A stretch of 64,000 nucleotides of DNA from Geodermatophilus normandii (lineage in GTDB: Bacteria > Actinomycetota > Actinomycetes > Mycobacteriales > Geodermatophilaceae). This document shows positions 44,633 to 54,084 of this stretch, in pieces (positions within the stretch are counted from its first letter, which is position 1; each line of letters begins with the position of its first letter). The notes below the pieces were generated by a model, which saw only the letters and a list, made by a program, of their open reading frames with translations, had not been told where the DNA came from and ran no database searches. The DNA lies in contig NZ_QGTX01000001.1 in the NCBI RefSeq assembly GCF_003182485.1, positions 4,302,001 to 4,366,000 on the forward strand. The letters are read 5' to 3'. Made by a program: the position numbers and the translations under genes.

Positions 44633-45490
44633 TCAGCCCCAGGCGGCCCGGACCTCCTCGGCCACCCGCTCGCCCTGGGCGCGGCCGGCGCGGGCGCAGG
44701 GCTCGCGGGTGGCGGGGTCGAGCGGGTTGGTGCCGAAGGCCCGCACCGCGGTCTCGTCGGCGAGCACCAGGTGCGCCTCGCCCGCGCCGCGCAGGGTGGC
44801 CATCTCGTCGTCCAGCGAGGGCCCGAGCGGGCTGCCGGCGGTCCCGGCCATCGGCGCGACGACGAGCACCGTGTCGCAGCCGGCGGCGAGGTCGGCGTTG
44901 GTGACCGAGCGCATGCCGCCGTCCATGAACCGGCGCCCGCCGATGGTGATCGGCGGGTAGACGCCGGGCACCGCGCACGACGCGGCGACGGCCTCGAGCA
45001 GCGGGAAGCCGGTGTCACGGTCGACGGCGAGGAACTCCCCGTCGGCGGTGTCGACGACGGTGACCACGAGCCGCCGGCCGGGCCACTCCGGCGTCCCGAT
45101 GCGCGCGCCGATGACCCCGAGCCGCTCCGACTCCGGCATCGTCCGCCCCCGCAGCGCGAGCGCGCCGATCCGGGCGCGCGCCTCCTGCTGCCCCGTCGCG
45201 CCGGCCAGCGCCGCGGCGAAGGAGGCGAAGAACGCGGCGCCGTCGAACGGCACGGCCCGCTCGGTGGGCGGCACCGGGCCGAGCTGCGCGGCGTAGAGCT
45301 CCTCGAGGTCGGCGCCGGTGCGCAGGAGCGTGCCCACGATCGAGCCGGCCGAGGTGCCCACCACCAGGTCGGCGTCGCGGACGTGCACGCCGGAGGCGGC
45401 CAGCCCGGAGAGCAGGCCGATCTCCCACGCGATCCCGGCGATGCCACCGCCCCCCAGGACGAGTGCCCTGCTGCGGCCGGGGGAGCTCAC
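44633..45490 (-). CDS. Patatin-like phospholipase
   Basis: A 285-aa lipid acyl hydrolase. It has the oxyanion GGGGIAGIAWEIG (near residue 13), the nucleophile motif VVGTSAGS (near 44) and the dyad Asp in FMDGGMRS (near 192). No signal peptide, so it acts on internal membranes or lipid bodies. The GTG at 45490 lies one base after a possible 42-codon ORF. Its 3' end converges on the phosphatase gene. Substrate is unknown. Confidence 0.9.
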   Translation of the reverse strand: MSSPGRSRALVLGGGGIAGIAWEIGLLSGLAASGVHVRDADLVVGTSAGSIVGTLLRTGADLEELYAAQLGPVPPTERAVPFDGAAFFASFAAALAGATGQQEARARIGALALRGRTMPESERLGVIGARIGTPEWPGRRLVVTVVDTADGEFLAVDRDTGFPLLEAVAASCAVPGVYPPITIGGRRFMDGGMRSVTNADLAAGCDTVLVVAPMAGTAGSPLGPSLDDEMATLRGAGEAHLVLADETAVRAFGTNPLDPATREPCARAGRAQGERVAEEVRAAWG

Positions 45491-45491
45491 C

Positions 45492-45620
45492 TCAGGACCC
45501 CGGGACGCCGGCGCCGGCGGCCGGCGCGGGCGCGGTGACGTGGCCGGACCCGTCGGAGGCGGGGAACGGGACGACGTCGGCGCCGTCCTCGTGCCGGACG
45601 GGCAGCAGGTCGCTGGACAT
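45492..45620 (-). CDS. Possible small protein upstream of the patatin gene
   Basis: The 392-bp gap between the patatin and amylosucrase genes contains this 42-codon frame (ATG at 45620) with protein-like start MSSDLLPVRHEDGADVVPF, Ala/Pro/Gly-rich after that. Its stop lies one base before the patatin GTG, which suggests coupling. No good ribosome binding site is seen and no family is recognised. The rest of the gap (45621-45882) holds the amylosucrase promoter, with a TAGGGT box near 45823, and nothing else that I can identify. Confidence 0.35.
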   Translation of the reverse strand: MSSDLLPVRHEDGADVVPFPASDGSGHVTAPAPAAGAGVPGS

Positions 45621-45882
45621 GGACGTCAGTCTGCGGTCCCAGCCCCGGCCGCGCCGCAGGTGGCCCGGATCGGGGCCGGGCCGGCCCGATGGCGGGGGCC
45701 TCGGCCGTGCCGGGGCGCCGACCAGCACGATCGAGCCTCCCCCTCCCGAGGACCGGTGCGGCGTGGGGCCGTGACGGTGTTCCCACCCCGGTCTCGTCGG
45801 GTGTGCACCGCGTGCGGGGCCCTAGGGTCGACGCCGTGGAGCGGGGAACGCGGCAGTCCTCCCGGCCGGGGACGGAGGAGAC

Positions 45883-47811
45883 GTGACGGGCATGCCAGCG
45901 GGGCTGGCCGACGAGGCGACCGCGGCGCTCGGGGAGGACGAGGCCGACGCCTTCCTCGCGCGGGCCGGCCTGGTCCTGCCCGACGTCGTCGCGGCCCTGG
46001 AGCGCCTCTACGGCGACCGGGCCGGCGACCTGCTCGGCAGGGCGCTGCGCACCGCCCTGCAGGCCGCCGCCGAGCGGCCCGCGGCCCTGCGCCGGCTCGA
46101 CCGCCGCCGCGAGATCGACCCCGCCTGGTTCCAGTCGCCGCGGGTGCAGGGCTACGTCTGCTACGTCGACCGCTTCTGCGGCACCCTGCGTGAGCTGCCC
46201 GCCAAGCTCGACCACCTCGAGGCGCTGGGCACCACCTACCTGCACCTCATGCCGCTGCTGCGCCCGCGGGAGGGCGAGAACGACGGCGGCTACGCGGTGG
46301 CCGACTACCGCGCCGTCGACCCGCGGCTGGGCACGATGGCCGACCTCGAGGCGGTGGCCGGCGCGCTGCACGAGCGCGGCATGAGCCTGTGCATCGACCT
46401 GGTCCTCAACCACACCGCCCGGGAGCACCGGTGGGCGCGCGGCTGGCTGGCCGGCGACCCGGCGTACGCCGGCTTCTACACGGCGTTCCCCGACCGGCGG
46501 CTGCCCGACGCCTACGACGCCACCATCCCCGAGGTCTTCCCCGACCGGGCGCCGGGCTCGTTCAGCTGGGTGCCCGAGGCGCTCGGCGGTGCCGGCGGCT
46601 GGGTGTGGACGACGTTCTGGCCCTACCAGTGGGACCTCGACTACACCAACCCCGAGGTGACGCTGGCGGTGCTCGGCGAGATCACCTGGCTGGCCAACCG
46701 CGGCGTCGACGTCTTCCGCATGGACGCCGTCCCGTTCCTGTGGAAGCGGATCGGCACCAACGGCCAGAACCTGCCCGAGGCGCACGTCCTGCTGCAGCTG
46801 CTGCACGCGCTGACCCGGCTGGCCGCCCCCGGGGTGGTGTTCAAGGCCGAGGCGATCGTCGCCCCCGACGACCTCGTGCAGTACCTCGGCGCCCACGAGC
46901 GGTACCGGCCCGAGTGCGAGCTGGCCTACCACAACCAGCTCATGGTGCTGCTGTGGAGCAGCCTGGCGACCGGCGACGCCCGGCTGGCCCGCCAGGCGCT
47001 CGGCCGCATGCGGCCGATCCCGCCGACGACGACCTGGTGCACCTACGTGCGCGGGCACGACGACATCGGCTGGGCGGTCACCGACACCGACGCCGGAGCC
47101 CTCGGCCTCGACGGCGCCGCCCACCGCCGGTTCCTCAACGACTTCTACTCCGGCCGCTTCCCCGGCTCGTTCGCCCGCGGCGCGCTGTTCCAGGAGAACG
47201 AGGCCACCGGCGACGCGCGGATCTCGGGGACGACGGCGTCGCTGTGCGGCATCGAGGACGCCCTCGACCGCGGCGACGACGCCGCGCTGGAGGCGGCCCT
47301 GCGCCGGCTGGGGCTGCTGTACGCGGTCGCCTACGGCTTCGGCGGGATCCCGCTGCTGTACTCCGGCGACGAGCTGGCGCAGCGCAACGACACCGGCTAC
47401 CTCGCCGACCCCGCGCTCGAACCCGACAACCGCTGGATGCACCGCCCGCCGCTGGACTGGGCCGCCGCCGCCCGCGCCGGCGACCCGCGGAGCCTCGAGG
47501 GCCGGGTGACGGCGCTGCTGCGCGGGCTGGCCGAGGCGCGGCGGGGGCAGCCCGCCCTCGCCGGCGGCACGGAGTCCGAGGTGGTGGACGCCGGCAGCGA
47601 CGCCGTCCTGGTGTGGCGCCGCCGGCACCCGCGCAGCGGCACCCTCGTCGGGCTGGCCAACGTGAGCGCACGGCCGCAGACCGTGGACGCCGACACCGTC
47701 ACCGGCTTCGGCACGTACCCCTGCGTCGCCGGCAGCGACGGCCCCCTGCCGGTCGAGGACGGCCGGCTCGTCGTCCCCGGGCTCGGCTGGGCCTGGTACG
47801 CCCAACCCTGA
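45883..47811 (+). CDS. Amylosucrase (GH13 subfamily 4)
   Basis: Transfers glucose from sucrose to alpha-glucan, releasing fructose, or hydrolyses sucrose. The 642-aa length and N-terminal helical domain (1-80) are typical. The barrel shows the nucleophile in VFRMDAVPFLWKRIGTNGQN (near 275), the acid/base Glu in VVFKAEAIVAP (near 322), the transition-state Asp in YVRGHDDIGW (near 390) and GGIPLLYSGDELAQRND near 487. The IGTNGQN extension distinguishes amylosucrase and sucrose hydrolase from alpha-amylase. The GTG at 45883 follows GGAGGAG. Sucrose hydrolase is the main alternative. Confidence 0.9.
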   Translation: MTGMPAGLADEATAALGEDEADAFLARAGLVLPDVVAALERLYGDRAGDLLGRALRTALQAAAERPAALRRLDRRREIDPAWFQSPRVQGYVCYVDRFCGTLRELPAKLDHLEALGTTYLHLMPLLRPREGENDGGYAVADYRAVDPRLGTMADLEAVAGALHERGMSLCIDLVLNHTAREHRWARGWLAGDPAYAGFYTAFPDRRLPDAYDATIPEVFPDRAPGSFSWVPEALGGAGGWVWTTFWPYQWDLDYTNPEVTLAVLGEITWLANRGVDVFRMDAVPFLWKRIGTNGQNLPEAHVLLQLLHALTRLAAPGVVFKAEAIVAPDDLVQYLGAHERYRPECELAYHNQLMVLLWSSLATGDARLARQALGRMRPIPPTTTWCTYVRGHDDIGWAVTDTDAGALGLDGAAHRRFLNDFYSGRFPGSFARGALFQENEATGDARISGTTASLCGIEDALDRGDDAALEAALRRLGLLYAVAYGFGGIPLLYSGDELAQRNDTGYLADPALEPDNRWMHRPPLDWAAAARAGDPRSLEGRVTALLRGLAEARRGQPALAGGTESEVVDAGSDAVLVWRRRHPRSGTLVGLANVSARPQTVDADTVTGFGTYPCVAGSDGPLPVEDGRLVVPGLGWAWYAQP

Positions 47812-47831
47812 CCCACTGCACAGGAGGACAC

Positions 47832-48779
47832 GTGGCACGGATGGACCTGCGGGTGCGGGTGCTCGGCCGGCTGCTGCGCCCCGCGTCGATCGCGTCGATG
47901 GACGACGAGCGGCTCCGGAAGGCGCAGTCGCGGTCGGTCCCGCACAACCCCGTGACCGACCTGCTGCTCGGCGGCGTGGCCCGCGGCGTGCGGCTCACCG
48001 ACGGCACGGCCCGCGGCGAGACCGGCGACGTCCCCGTGCGCACCTACCGGCCGGAGGGCGCGACCGGGCCGCCGCCGCTGGTCGTCAACTTCCACGGCGG
48101 CGGGTGGACGCTGGGGAACCTCGACTCGGCCGACTGGCTGTGCAGCAGCGTGGCGGCCACGGTCGGCGCCGTCGTCGTCTCGGTCGACTACCGGCTGGCG
48201 CCGGGTCACCGCTGGCCGGCCGCGGCGGAGGACTGCTACGCCGCGACGGTCGACGTCGTGGCGCGGGCGGAGGAGTTCGGCGCCGACGGGAGCCGGGTCG
48301 CGGTGATGGGCGACAGCGCCGGGGGCAACCTGGCCGCCGTCGTGTGCCTGCTGGCCCGTGAGCGCTCCGGCCCCCGGATCGCGCACCAGGGGCTGGTGTA
48401 CCCGTCGGTGGACCTCACCATGAGCAGCCCCTCGATCGACGAGAACGCCGCGGCGCCGATCCTGACCAAGGCCGACTGCCTCGCCTTCCGCGACCACTAC
48501 CTCGGCGGCCAGGACCCGCACCACCCGCACGCGTCACCGCTGTTCGCCGCTGACCACTCCGGCCTGCCGCCGGCGTTGGTGCAGGTGGCCGAGCACGACC
48601 CGATCCGCGACGACGGCGTGCGCTACGCCGGTGTGCTGCGCGACGCCGGCGTGCCGGTGCGTTCCACCGAGTACGTCGGCATGCCGCACGGGTTCCTCGC
48701 CTTCCCGCGGCTGTGCCGCTCGGCGCCGCAGGCCCTGGCCGAGCTCTGCGCGGAGCAGTCGGCAGCGTTCGCGTCCTGA
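47832..48779 (+). CDS. Alpha/beta hydrolase, hormone-sensitive-lipase family
   Basis: A 315-aa esterase. It has the oxyanion motif NFHGGGWTLGN (near residue 88), VVSVDYRLAPGHRWPAA, the nucleophile elbow MGDSAGGNLAAVV (near 157), the Asp in QVAEHDPIRDDG and the His in GMPHGFLAF near 285. No signal peptide. The GTG at 47832 has AGGAGG upstream, 20 bp after the amylosucrase gene, so they may share a transcript. Unlike the degraded hydrolase at 16621 it is complete. Substrate unknown. Confidence 0.9.
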   Translation: MARMDLRVRVLGRLLRPASIASMDDERLRKAQSRSVPHNPVTDLLLGGVARGVRLTDGTARGETGDVPVRTYRPEGATGPPPLVVNFHGGGWTLGNLDSADWLCSSVAATVGAVVVSVDYRLAPGHRWPAAAEDCYAATVDVVARAEEFGADGSRVAVMGDSAGGNLAAVVCLLARERSGPRIAHQGLVYPSVDLTMSSPSIDENAAAPILTKADCLAFRDHYLGGQDPHHPHASPLFAADHSGLPPALVQVAEHDPIRDDGVRYAGVLRDAGVPVRSTEYVGMPHGFLAFPRLCRSAPQALAELCAEQSAAFAS

Positions 48780-48868
48780 GACGCGCGGCTCACCCCGACG
48801 GGTCATCTCCCCGGCGGCGCCGGGCGCCGATCAGGAGGAGGACACCCCGTCGGCGAGAGGAGCACGCC

Positions 48869-50362
48869 ATGCCCCGGACCACGTCCCGGCACCTCGGTGT
48901 GCTCCTGGTCGTCGTCTGCACGACCGGGACGCTCGCCACCGCGCTGCTGCCCGCTGCCGCCGCGGTGCTCGTCTCCGACCTCACCCAGGCGCTGGCCGCC
49001 GCCTCCGCGGCCGCGGCCACCGCCCGGCACGCCACCTGGTCCACCGGCCTGCGGCTGCGGGCGGCCTGGGTCCTGCTGTCGGCGGCCTGCGCGTGCTGGT
49101 TCGCCGGCCAGACGTACTGGGCCGTCCTGTCGGCGCGGGGCGAGGAGCCCTTCCCGTCCCTGGCCGACCTCGGTTTCCTCGGCTTCGCGGTGCTCTCGGT
49201 GCTGGCCCTGCTCGTGCACCCGGCCGGCGGCGGGCGCACCGGCCTCTGGCAGCGCTGCCTCGACGCGGTGATGACCGCGGGCGCCGTCGGCCTGGTGAGC
49301 TGGCAGACGGCGCTGGGCGCGGTCCTGCGGGAGGACGCCGGGCACGACGTCGCCGTCCGGCTGCTGCTCGCCGCCTACCCGGTCAGCGACGTCGCCCTGG
49401 TCGTGCTCGCCGTCCTGCTGGTCACCCGCACGCCCGGCGACCGGCGGCCGCTGAACCTCGTCGCCGCCGGCGTCACCGCGATGGCGGTCGCCGACAGCGC
49501 GTTCACCTACCTCTCGGCCACCAGCGCCTACGACGGCGGCACCGCCGACGCCGGCTGGACGCTCGCCTTCGTGCTGCTCGCCGTCGCCGGGCTGTGCCGT
49601 CCCGCCGCCCCGGCCGCCGCCGCTCCCGACCGGACCGGCCGCCGGACCAGCGCCGCGGCGTCGCTGCTGCCCTACGTGCCGGTCTCCCTCGCGCTCGGTG
49701 TCGCGCTCGCGCGCACCCTCACCGGCACCACCCTCGGCCGCGGCGAGGAGGTCGCGGTCGCGGTCGTCATCGCCGCGCTGCTCGCCCGCCAGTACGGGAC
49801 GGTGCGGGAGAACGTGCGGCTCGCCGACGACCTCGCCGCCCGCGAGGCGCAGCTGCGGCACCTGGCCTTCTCCGATCCGCTCACGGGCCTGGCCAACCGG
49901 TCGCTGTTCCTGGACCGGCTCGAGCACGCCCTCGTGCTGCACGCCCGGGACATGCGACCGGTGGCCGTCGTCTTCCTCGACCTCGACGACTTCAAGTCGG
50001 TCAACGACACCCTCGGCCACGCTGCGGGCGACGAGCTGCTGCTGCGGGTCGCCGAGAGGCTGACCGGCGCGCTGCGCGGCGGCGACACGGTCGCCCGGCT
50101 CGGTGGCGACGAGTTCGCCGCGCTGCTCGAGGACGGCGGGGACCCGATCGGGGCCGCCGCCCGCGTCACCGCCGCGATGGACGTGCCGTTCAGCGTGGCC
50201 GGCCGCAGCCGCGCGGTGGGCGCGAGCACCGGCGTGGTCGCACTCGCCGCCGGCGACGCCGCGGTGGGCGCCGACGAGCTCATGGCCCGCGCCGACGCCG
50301 CGATGTACTCGGCCAAGCGCGCCGGCAAGGGCCGCGTCGTGCACCACGGCGCCCCCGCCTGA
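48869..50362 (+). CDS. Membrane-bound diguanylate cyclase (GGDEF)
   Basis: A 497-aa protein that makes cyclic di-GMP. Residues 1-310 contain eight to ten hydrophobic segments, a membrane sensor of MASE-like type. The GGDEF domain (about 330-490) has FSDPLTGLANRSLF, FLDLDDFKSVNDTLGHAAGD and the intact RLGGDEFAALLE near 408. An RGGD five residues before GGDEF is a proper inhibitory I-site, so product feedback is expected. The ATG at 48869 follows GAGAGGAG. It lacks an EAL domain. The signal sensed is unknown. Confidence 0.93.
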   Translation: MPRTTSRHLGVLLVVVCTTGTLATALLPAAAAVLVSDLTQALAAASAAAATARHATWSTGLRLRAAWVLLSAACACWFAGQTYWAVLSARGEEPFPSLADLGFLGFAVLSVLALLVHPAGGGRTGLWQRCLDAVMTAGAVGLVSWQTALGAVLREDAGHDVAVRLLLAAYPVSDVALVVLAVLLVTRTPGDRRPLNLVAAGVTAMAVADSAFTYLSATSAYDGGTADAGWTLAFVLLAVAGLCRPAAPAAAAPDRTGRRTSAAASLLPYVPVSLALGVALARTLTGTTLGRGEEVAVAVVIAALLARQYGTVRENVRLADDLAAREAQLRHLAFSDPLTGLANRSLFLDRLEHALVLHARDMRPVAVVFLDLDDFKSVNDTLGHAAGDELLLRVAERLTGALRGGDTVARLGGDEFAALLEDGGDPIGAAARVTAAMDVPFSVAGRSRAVGASTGVVALAAGDAAVGADELMARADAAMYSAKRAGKGRVVHHGAPA

Positions 50363-50430
50363 CGTCCGCCCGTCCGCCCCCGCCGCACGGACAGCGGGCG
50401 CCGACCCCGGACGGGTGACAGGCTGGACCG

Positions 50431-51138
50431 GTGACCGACGTCGTACGCCGGGACGGGCGTCGCACCCCCGCCGTCCGCAGCTACCAGGGGCACGGGATCC
50501 ACGCGGCCCCGGGCGTCCACGAGTACGCCGCCGCCCTGGCCCGGTCGCTGCTCCCCGACGGCGGCCGGGTGCTCGAGGTCGGCTCCGGCTGCGGTGCGCT
50601 GGCGCTGCGGATGCGCGACGCCGGCATCGACGTCGTCCCCACCGACCTCGACCCGCCGCACGACTGGATCGCCCGCCTCGACCTCGACGACCCCGAGTGG
50701 ACCGACGACACCCGCGGCCCGTTCGACCTGGTGGTCTGCGTGGAGACGCTCGAGCACGTGGAGAACCCGCGGCAGGTGCTGCGCTCCGTCCGCGGGCTGC
50801 TGCGCCCGGGCGGCCGGCTGCTGGTGAGCACGCCCAACGTCACGCACCCGCACTCGCGGCTGCTCACGCTGCTGCGCGGCGCGCCGTACGTCTTCGGCCC
50901 TCGGCTCTACCACTCCCCCGGGCACATCACGCTGCTGCCGGACTGGATGCTCACCGAGCACGTGCGCCTGGCCGGCTTCGACGACGTCGAGGTCACCACG
51001 GCCGGGGACACGTTCTACCGCGGGCCGATGCGCGTGGCCTATCGGGCGGAGATGGCCGCGCTGTGGCTGCTCGGCATCCGCCAGCGCGCCACCTCCGGCG
51101 ACGGCGTCTGCACCTTCCTCACCGCCACCGCCGTCTGA
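50431..51138 (+). CDS. SAM-dependent methyltransferase (class I)
   Basis: A 235-aa protein with motif I VLEVGSGCGALALRM (near residue 47), an acidic motif II VVPTDLDPPHDW, and motif LVVCVETLEHVENPRQVLRS near 100-119, typical of UbiE/Methyltransf_11 and 23 proteins. C-terminal LLPDWMLTEHVRLAGFDDVEV also fits. The GTG at 50431 lies 68 bp after the cyclase gene with no strong binding site. Its substrate is not known; similar proteins methylate sugars, quinones or antibiotics. Confidence 0.85.
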   Translation: MTDVVRRDGRRTPAVRSYQGHGIHAAPGVHEYAAALARSLLPDGGRVLEVGSGCGALALRMRDAGIDVVPTDLDPPHDWIARLDLDDPEWTDDTRGPFDLVVCVETLEHVENPRQVLRSVRGLLRPGGRLLVSTPNVTHPHSRLLTLLRGAPYVFGPRLYHSPGHITLLPDWMLTEHVRLAGFDDVEVTTAGDTFYRGPMRVAYRAEMAALWLLGIRQRATSGDGVCTFLTATAV

Positions 51139-51146
51139 GGCGCCCG

Positions 51147-51203
51147 ACGGTGTGCGCCGGGGCCGCGTTCCAGCGGAGGGAACCCGGCGCCGGCGCACAC
51201 CGT
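51147..51203. terminator. Bidirectional terminator-like inverted repeat
   Basis: Perfect 14-base arms (ACGGTGTGCGCCGG at 51147-51160 and its complement at 51190-51203) with a 29-base loop lie between convergent genes. A short GC stem without a U tract is usual for terminators in high-GC actinomycetes. Confidence 0.6.
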
Positions 51204-51214
51204 TACGGCGGCGG

Positions 51215-52744
51215 TCAGATGGGGAACTCGACGCCCTGCGCGAGCGGCAGCTCCCCGGAGAAGTTGATCGTGTTGGTCGCGCGGCGCATGTAGCCCTTCC
51301 ACGCGTCGGACCCGGACTCCCGGCCGCCGCCGGTGTGCTTCTCACCGCCGAACGCGCCGCCGATCTCGGCACCCGAGGTGCCGATGTTGACGTTGGCGAT
51401 GCCGCAGTCGGAGCCGTCGGCGGCGAGGAACCGCTCGGCCTCGGCCTGGTCGGAGGTGAAGATGCTCGACGACAGCCCCTGGGGGACGTCGTTGTTGAGG
51501 GCCACCGCCTCCTCCAGCGTCCGGTAGGGCAGCACGTAGAGGATCGGCGCGAAGGTCTCCTGCCGGACGATGTCGGTCTGCCCGGGCATCCGGACCAGCG
51601 CCGGCTCGGCGTACCAGGCGTCCGGCGCCTCGTCGGCCAGCCGCCGCCCGCCGCCGACGAGCACCTCCCCGCCCTGCTGGCGCGCCGCCTCGAGCGCGTC
51701 CTGCATCGCCTTGTACGCGGCGTCGTGGACCAGCGGTCCGACCAGCGTGCCGGCCTGCAGCGGCGAGCCGATGGGCAGCCGGCGGTAGGCGGCGGTGACC
51801 CGCTCGGTCAGGGCGTCGACGACGTCGACGTGCGCGATCAGCCGGCGCATCGTGGTGCAGCGCTGCCCGGCGGTGCCGGCGGCGGAGAAGACGATGCCGC
51901 GGGTGGCCAGGTCGAGGTCGGCCGACGGCGTGACGATCGCGGCGTTGTTGCCGCCGAGCTCGAGCAGCGACCGGCCGAAGCGGTCGGCGACCCGCGGCCC
52001 GACCAGCCGGCCCATGCGGGTGGAGCCGGTCGCGCTGAGCAGGGCCACGCCGGGCGAGGCGACCAGCGCCTCGCCGACGTCGGCGCCGCCGAGCACCACC
52101 TGGCTGAGCCCCGCGGGCGCGCCGGTCTCGGCGATGGCCCGGTCCAGCAGCGCGGCGGACGCGAGCGCCGACAGCGGCGCGAGCTCCGAGGGCTTCCACA
52201 CGACCGGGTCGCCGCACACCAGCGCTATCGCGGTGTTCCACGACCACACCGCGACCGGGAAGTTGAAGGCGCTGATGACACCGACGACGCCGAGCGGGTG
52301 CCAGGTCTCCATCAGCCGGTGGCCGGGGCGCTCGGAGCTGATCGTCCGGCCGTAGAGCTGCCGCGAGAGCCCGACGGCGAACTCGCAGATGTCGATCATC
52401 TCCTGGACCTCACCGGCCGCCTCGGAGGTGATCTTGCCGACCTCGATGCTGACCAGGGTGGCGAGGTCGGCCTTGTGCTCGCGCAGCAGCTCGCCGAGGC
52501 GGCGCACCAGCGCGCCGCGCACCGGCGCGGGGACCGTGCGCCAGGTCCGGAACGCCTCCCCGGCCCGCGCGACGGCGGCCTCGACGTCGGCCGCGGTGTC
52601 CCGCCGGACGGAGGCGACCCGCCGGCCGTTCACCGGCGAGACGACGGCGTCGTCGCCCGCGACGGCGTCGAGGTCGACGCCGCAGCGGGTCGCGGCCTCC
52701 GCCGCCAGGCGGGCGAGGTCCTCGGCGGTGGGCAGGGTGGTCAC
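51215..52744 (-). CDS. Aldehyde dehydrogenase, ALDH7-type (piperideine-6-carboxylate / aminoadipate-semialdehyde dehydrogenase candidate)
   Basis: A 509-aa NAD(P)-dependent dehydrogenase. The conserved WNTAIALVCGDPVVWKPSE (near 165-183), SATGSTRMG (near 235), the catalytic Glu in LLELGGNNAAIV (near 258) and Cys in GTAGQRCTTMRRL (near 292) are present. The C-terminal SGAEIGGAFGGEKHTGGGRE is a hallmark of the ALDH7 branch. These enzymes finish lysine or pipecolate breakdown. The GTG at 52744 follows GAGGAG. The neighbouring FAD oxidoreductase could make its substrate. Lactaldehyde oxidation is a less likely alternative, since a dedicated domain exists in RhaEW. Confidence 0.88.
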   Translation of the reverse strand: MTTLPTAEDLARLAAEAATRCGVDLDAVAGDDAVVSPVNGRRVASVRRDTAADVEAAVARAGEAFRTWRTVPAPVRGALVRRLGELLREHKADLATLVSIEVGKITSEAAGEVQEMIDICEFAVGLSRQLYGRTISSERPGHRLMETWHPLGVVGVISAFNFPVAVWSWNTAIALVCGDPVVWKPSELAPLSALASAALLDRAIAETGAPAGLSQVVLGGADVGEALVASPGVALLSATGSTRMGRLVGPRVADRFGRSLLELGGNNAAIVTPSADLDLATRGIVFSAAGTAGQRCTTMRRLIAHVDVVDALTERVTAAYRRLPIGSPLQAGTLVGPLVHDAAYKAMQDALEAARQQGGEVLVGGGRRLADEAPDAWYAEPALVRMPGQTDIVRQETFAPILYVLPYRTLEEAVALNNDVPQGLSSSIFTSDQAEAERFLAADGSDCGIANVNIGTSGAEIGGAFGGEKHTGGGRESGSDAWKGYMRRATNTINFSGELPLAQGVEFPI

Positions 52745-52829
52745 AGACGGACTCCTCGGGAGTGACGGTGGGCGGCCCCTGTGCAGGGACCCGCCGCGAG
52801 CGTGCGAGCGATGGGGGGCACAGGGGTCC

Positions 52830-53996
52830 TTACACGACGTTGAGCTCGGGGCGTACTCCCGCACCCGAGAACCTACGGACGTCGAAGACGGACACGTCGA
52901 CGAACGGCTCCACCCCGAGGACCAGGTCGCGCACGACCTCGCCGACGGCCGGGCCCATGAGGAACCCGTGGCCGGAGAAGCCGGTGGCGTAGAGGAAGCC
53001 CTCGACGCCGGCGGCGCGGCCGATGAGCGCGTTGTGGTCGGGCGTCATCTCGTAGAGGCCGGCCCACCCGCCGGCCACGCCGACTCCGGCCAGCGCGGGG
53101 GCGCGCCGCTCGATCGCCGCGGCCAGCCGGGGCAGCCACGCGTCGGATCGGGTGAGCCGGAAGCCGGGCGTCTCGTCGGGGTCGGACATGCCCATGAGCA
53201 GGCCCCGCCCCTCGCGGTGGAAGTAGAACGAGGTGTCGAAGTCGATGGTGAACGGCGTGTGCGGGTCCAGGCCCGGGACCGGCTCGGTGACCAGCACCTG
53301 GCGGCGCAGCGGGCTGACCGGCAGGTCCACCCCCGCCCAGGCGCCGACCTCCGCTGACCAGGCGCCCGCGGCGCAGACCACCGTGTCGGTGCGGATCGTC
53401 CCGGCCGCGGTGTGCACCGCGGTGACCCGCCCACCGTCGACGTCGATGCCCGTGGCCGCGCACTGCGGCAGGAGCGTGGCCCCGGCCCGCCGGGCGGCCG
53501 ACGCGTAGCCCAGCACCACCGACTCCGGCGTGCAGTGCCCGTCGGTCGGCGAGAACGCGGCGGCGAGCAGTCCCTCGGGGTCGGCCAGCGGGGACAGCCG
53601 GGTCGCCTCGGCGACGTCGAGCATCCGGCTGGGCACGCCGAGGGAGTTCTGCACCGCGACGGCGGCCTCGAAGTCGGCCACCGCCTGCGGTGTCGACAGC
53701 AGGAACAGGTAGCCGACCGGCGCGAAGTCGATCTCCTGCCCGAAGCGGGCCGGGAAGTCGCGGAAGGTCTCCAGGCTGCGCGCGCCCAGGGCGACGTTCA
53801 CCGGGTCGGAGAACATCGCCCGCACCCCGCCGGCCGCCTTGCAGGTCGAGCCGGCGCCGAGCGCGTCCCGGTCGAGCAGGACGACGTCGGGCACGCCGGC
53901 GCGCGCCAGCTCGTACGCGGTGGCCAGCCCCACCACCCCGCCGCCGACCACCACGACGGACGCCGAGGCGGGCACCTGGCGCGACGACCGGGTCAC
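52830..53996 (-). CDS. FAD-dependent oxidoreductase (DAO / sarcosine oxidase type)
   Basis: A 388-aa flavoprotein amine oxidase or dehydrogenase. It starts with the FAD dinucleotide motif VVVVGGGVVGLATAYELARAG (in two parts VVVVGGGVVGL and ATAYELARAG, near residue 14-34), followed by DRDALGAGSTCKAAGGVR. The C-terminal LYEMTPDHNALIG and LYATGFSGHGFLMGPAVG are typical DAO motifs. Substrates in the family include sarcosine, dimethylglycine, pipecolate and D-amino acids. The GTG at 53996 has AGGAGG upstream. It lies 85 bp upstream of the ALDH7 gene on the same strand, so pipecolate oxidation to piperideine-6-carboxylate is plausible. Confidence 0.87.
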   Translation of the reverse strand: MTRSSRQVPASASVVVVGGGVVGLATAYELARAGVPDVVLLDRDALGAGSTCKAAGGVRAMFSDPVNVALGARSLETFRDFPARFGQEIDFAPVGYLFLLSTPQAVADFEAAVAVQNSLGVPSRMLDVAEATRLSPLADPEGLLAAAFSPTDGHCTPESVVLGYASAARRAGATLLPQCAATGIDVDGGRVTAVHTAAGTIRTDTVVCAAGAWSAEVGAWAGVDLPVSPLRRQVLVTEPVPGLDPHTPFTIDFDTSFYFHREGRGLLMGMSDPDETPGFRLTRSDAWLPRLAAAIERRAPALAGVGVAGGWAGLYEMTPDHNALIGRAAGVEGFLYATGFSGHGFLMGPAVGEVVRDLVLGVEPFVDVSVFDVRRFSGAGVRPELNVV

Positions 53997-54084
53997 CGGG
54001 GACCTCCTGCACGGACGGGGACGGGCCCCCATCCTGCGTCCTCCGGGGCCCCCGGCACCACGCCCCGGCGCAGCGCGCCGCGGA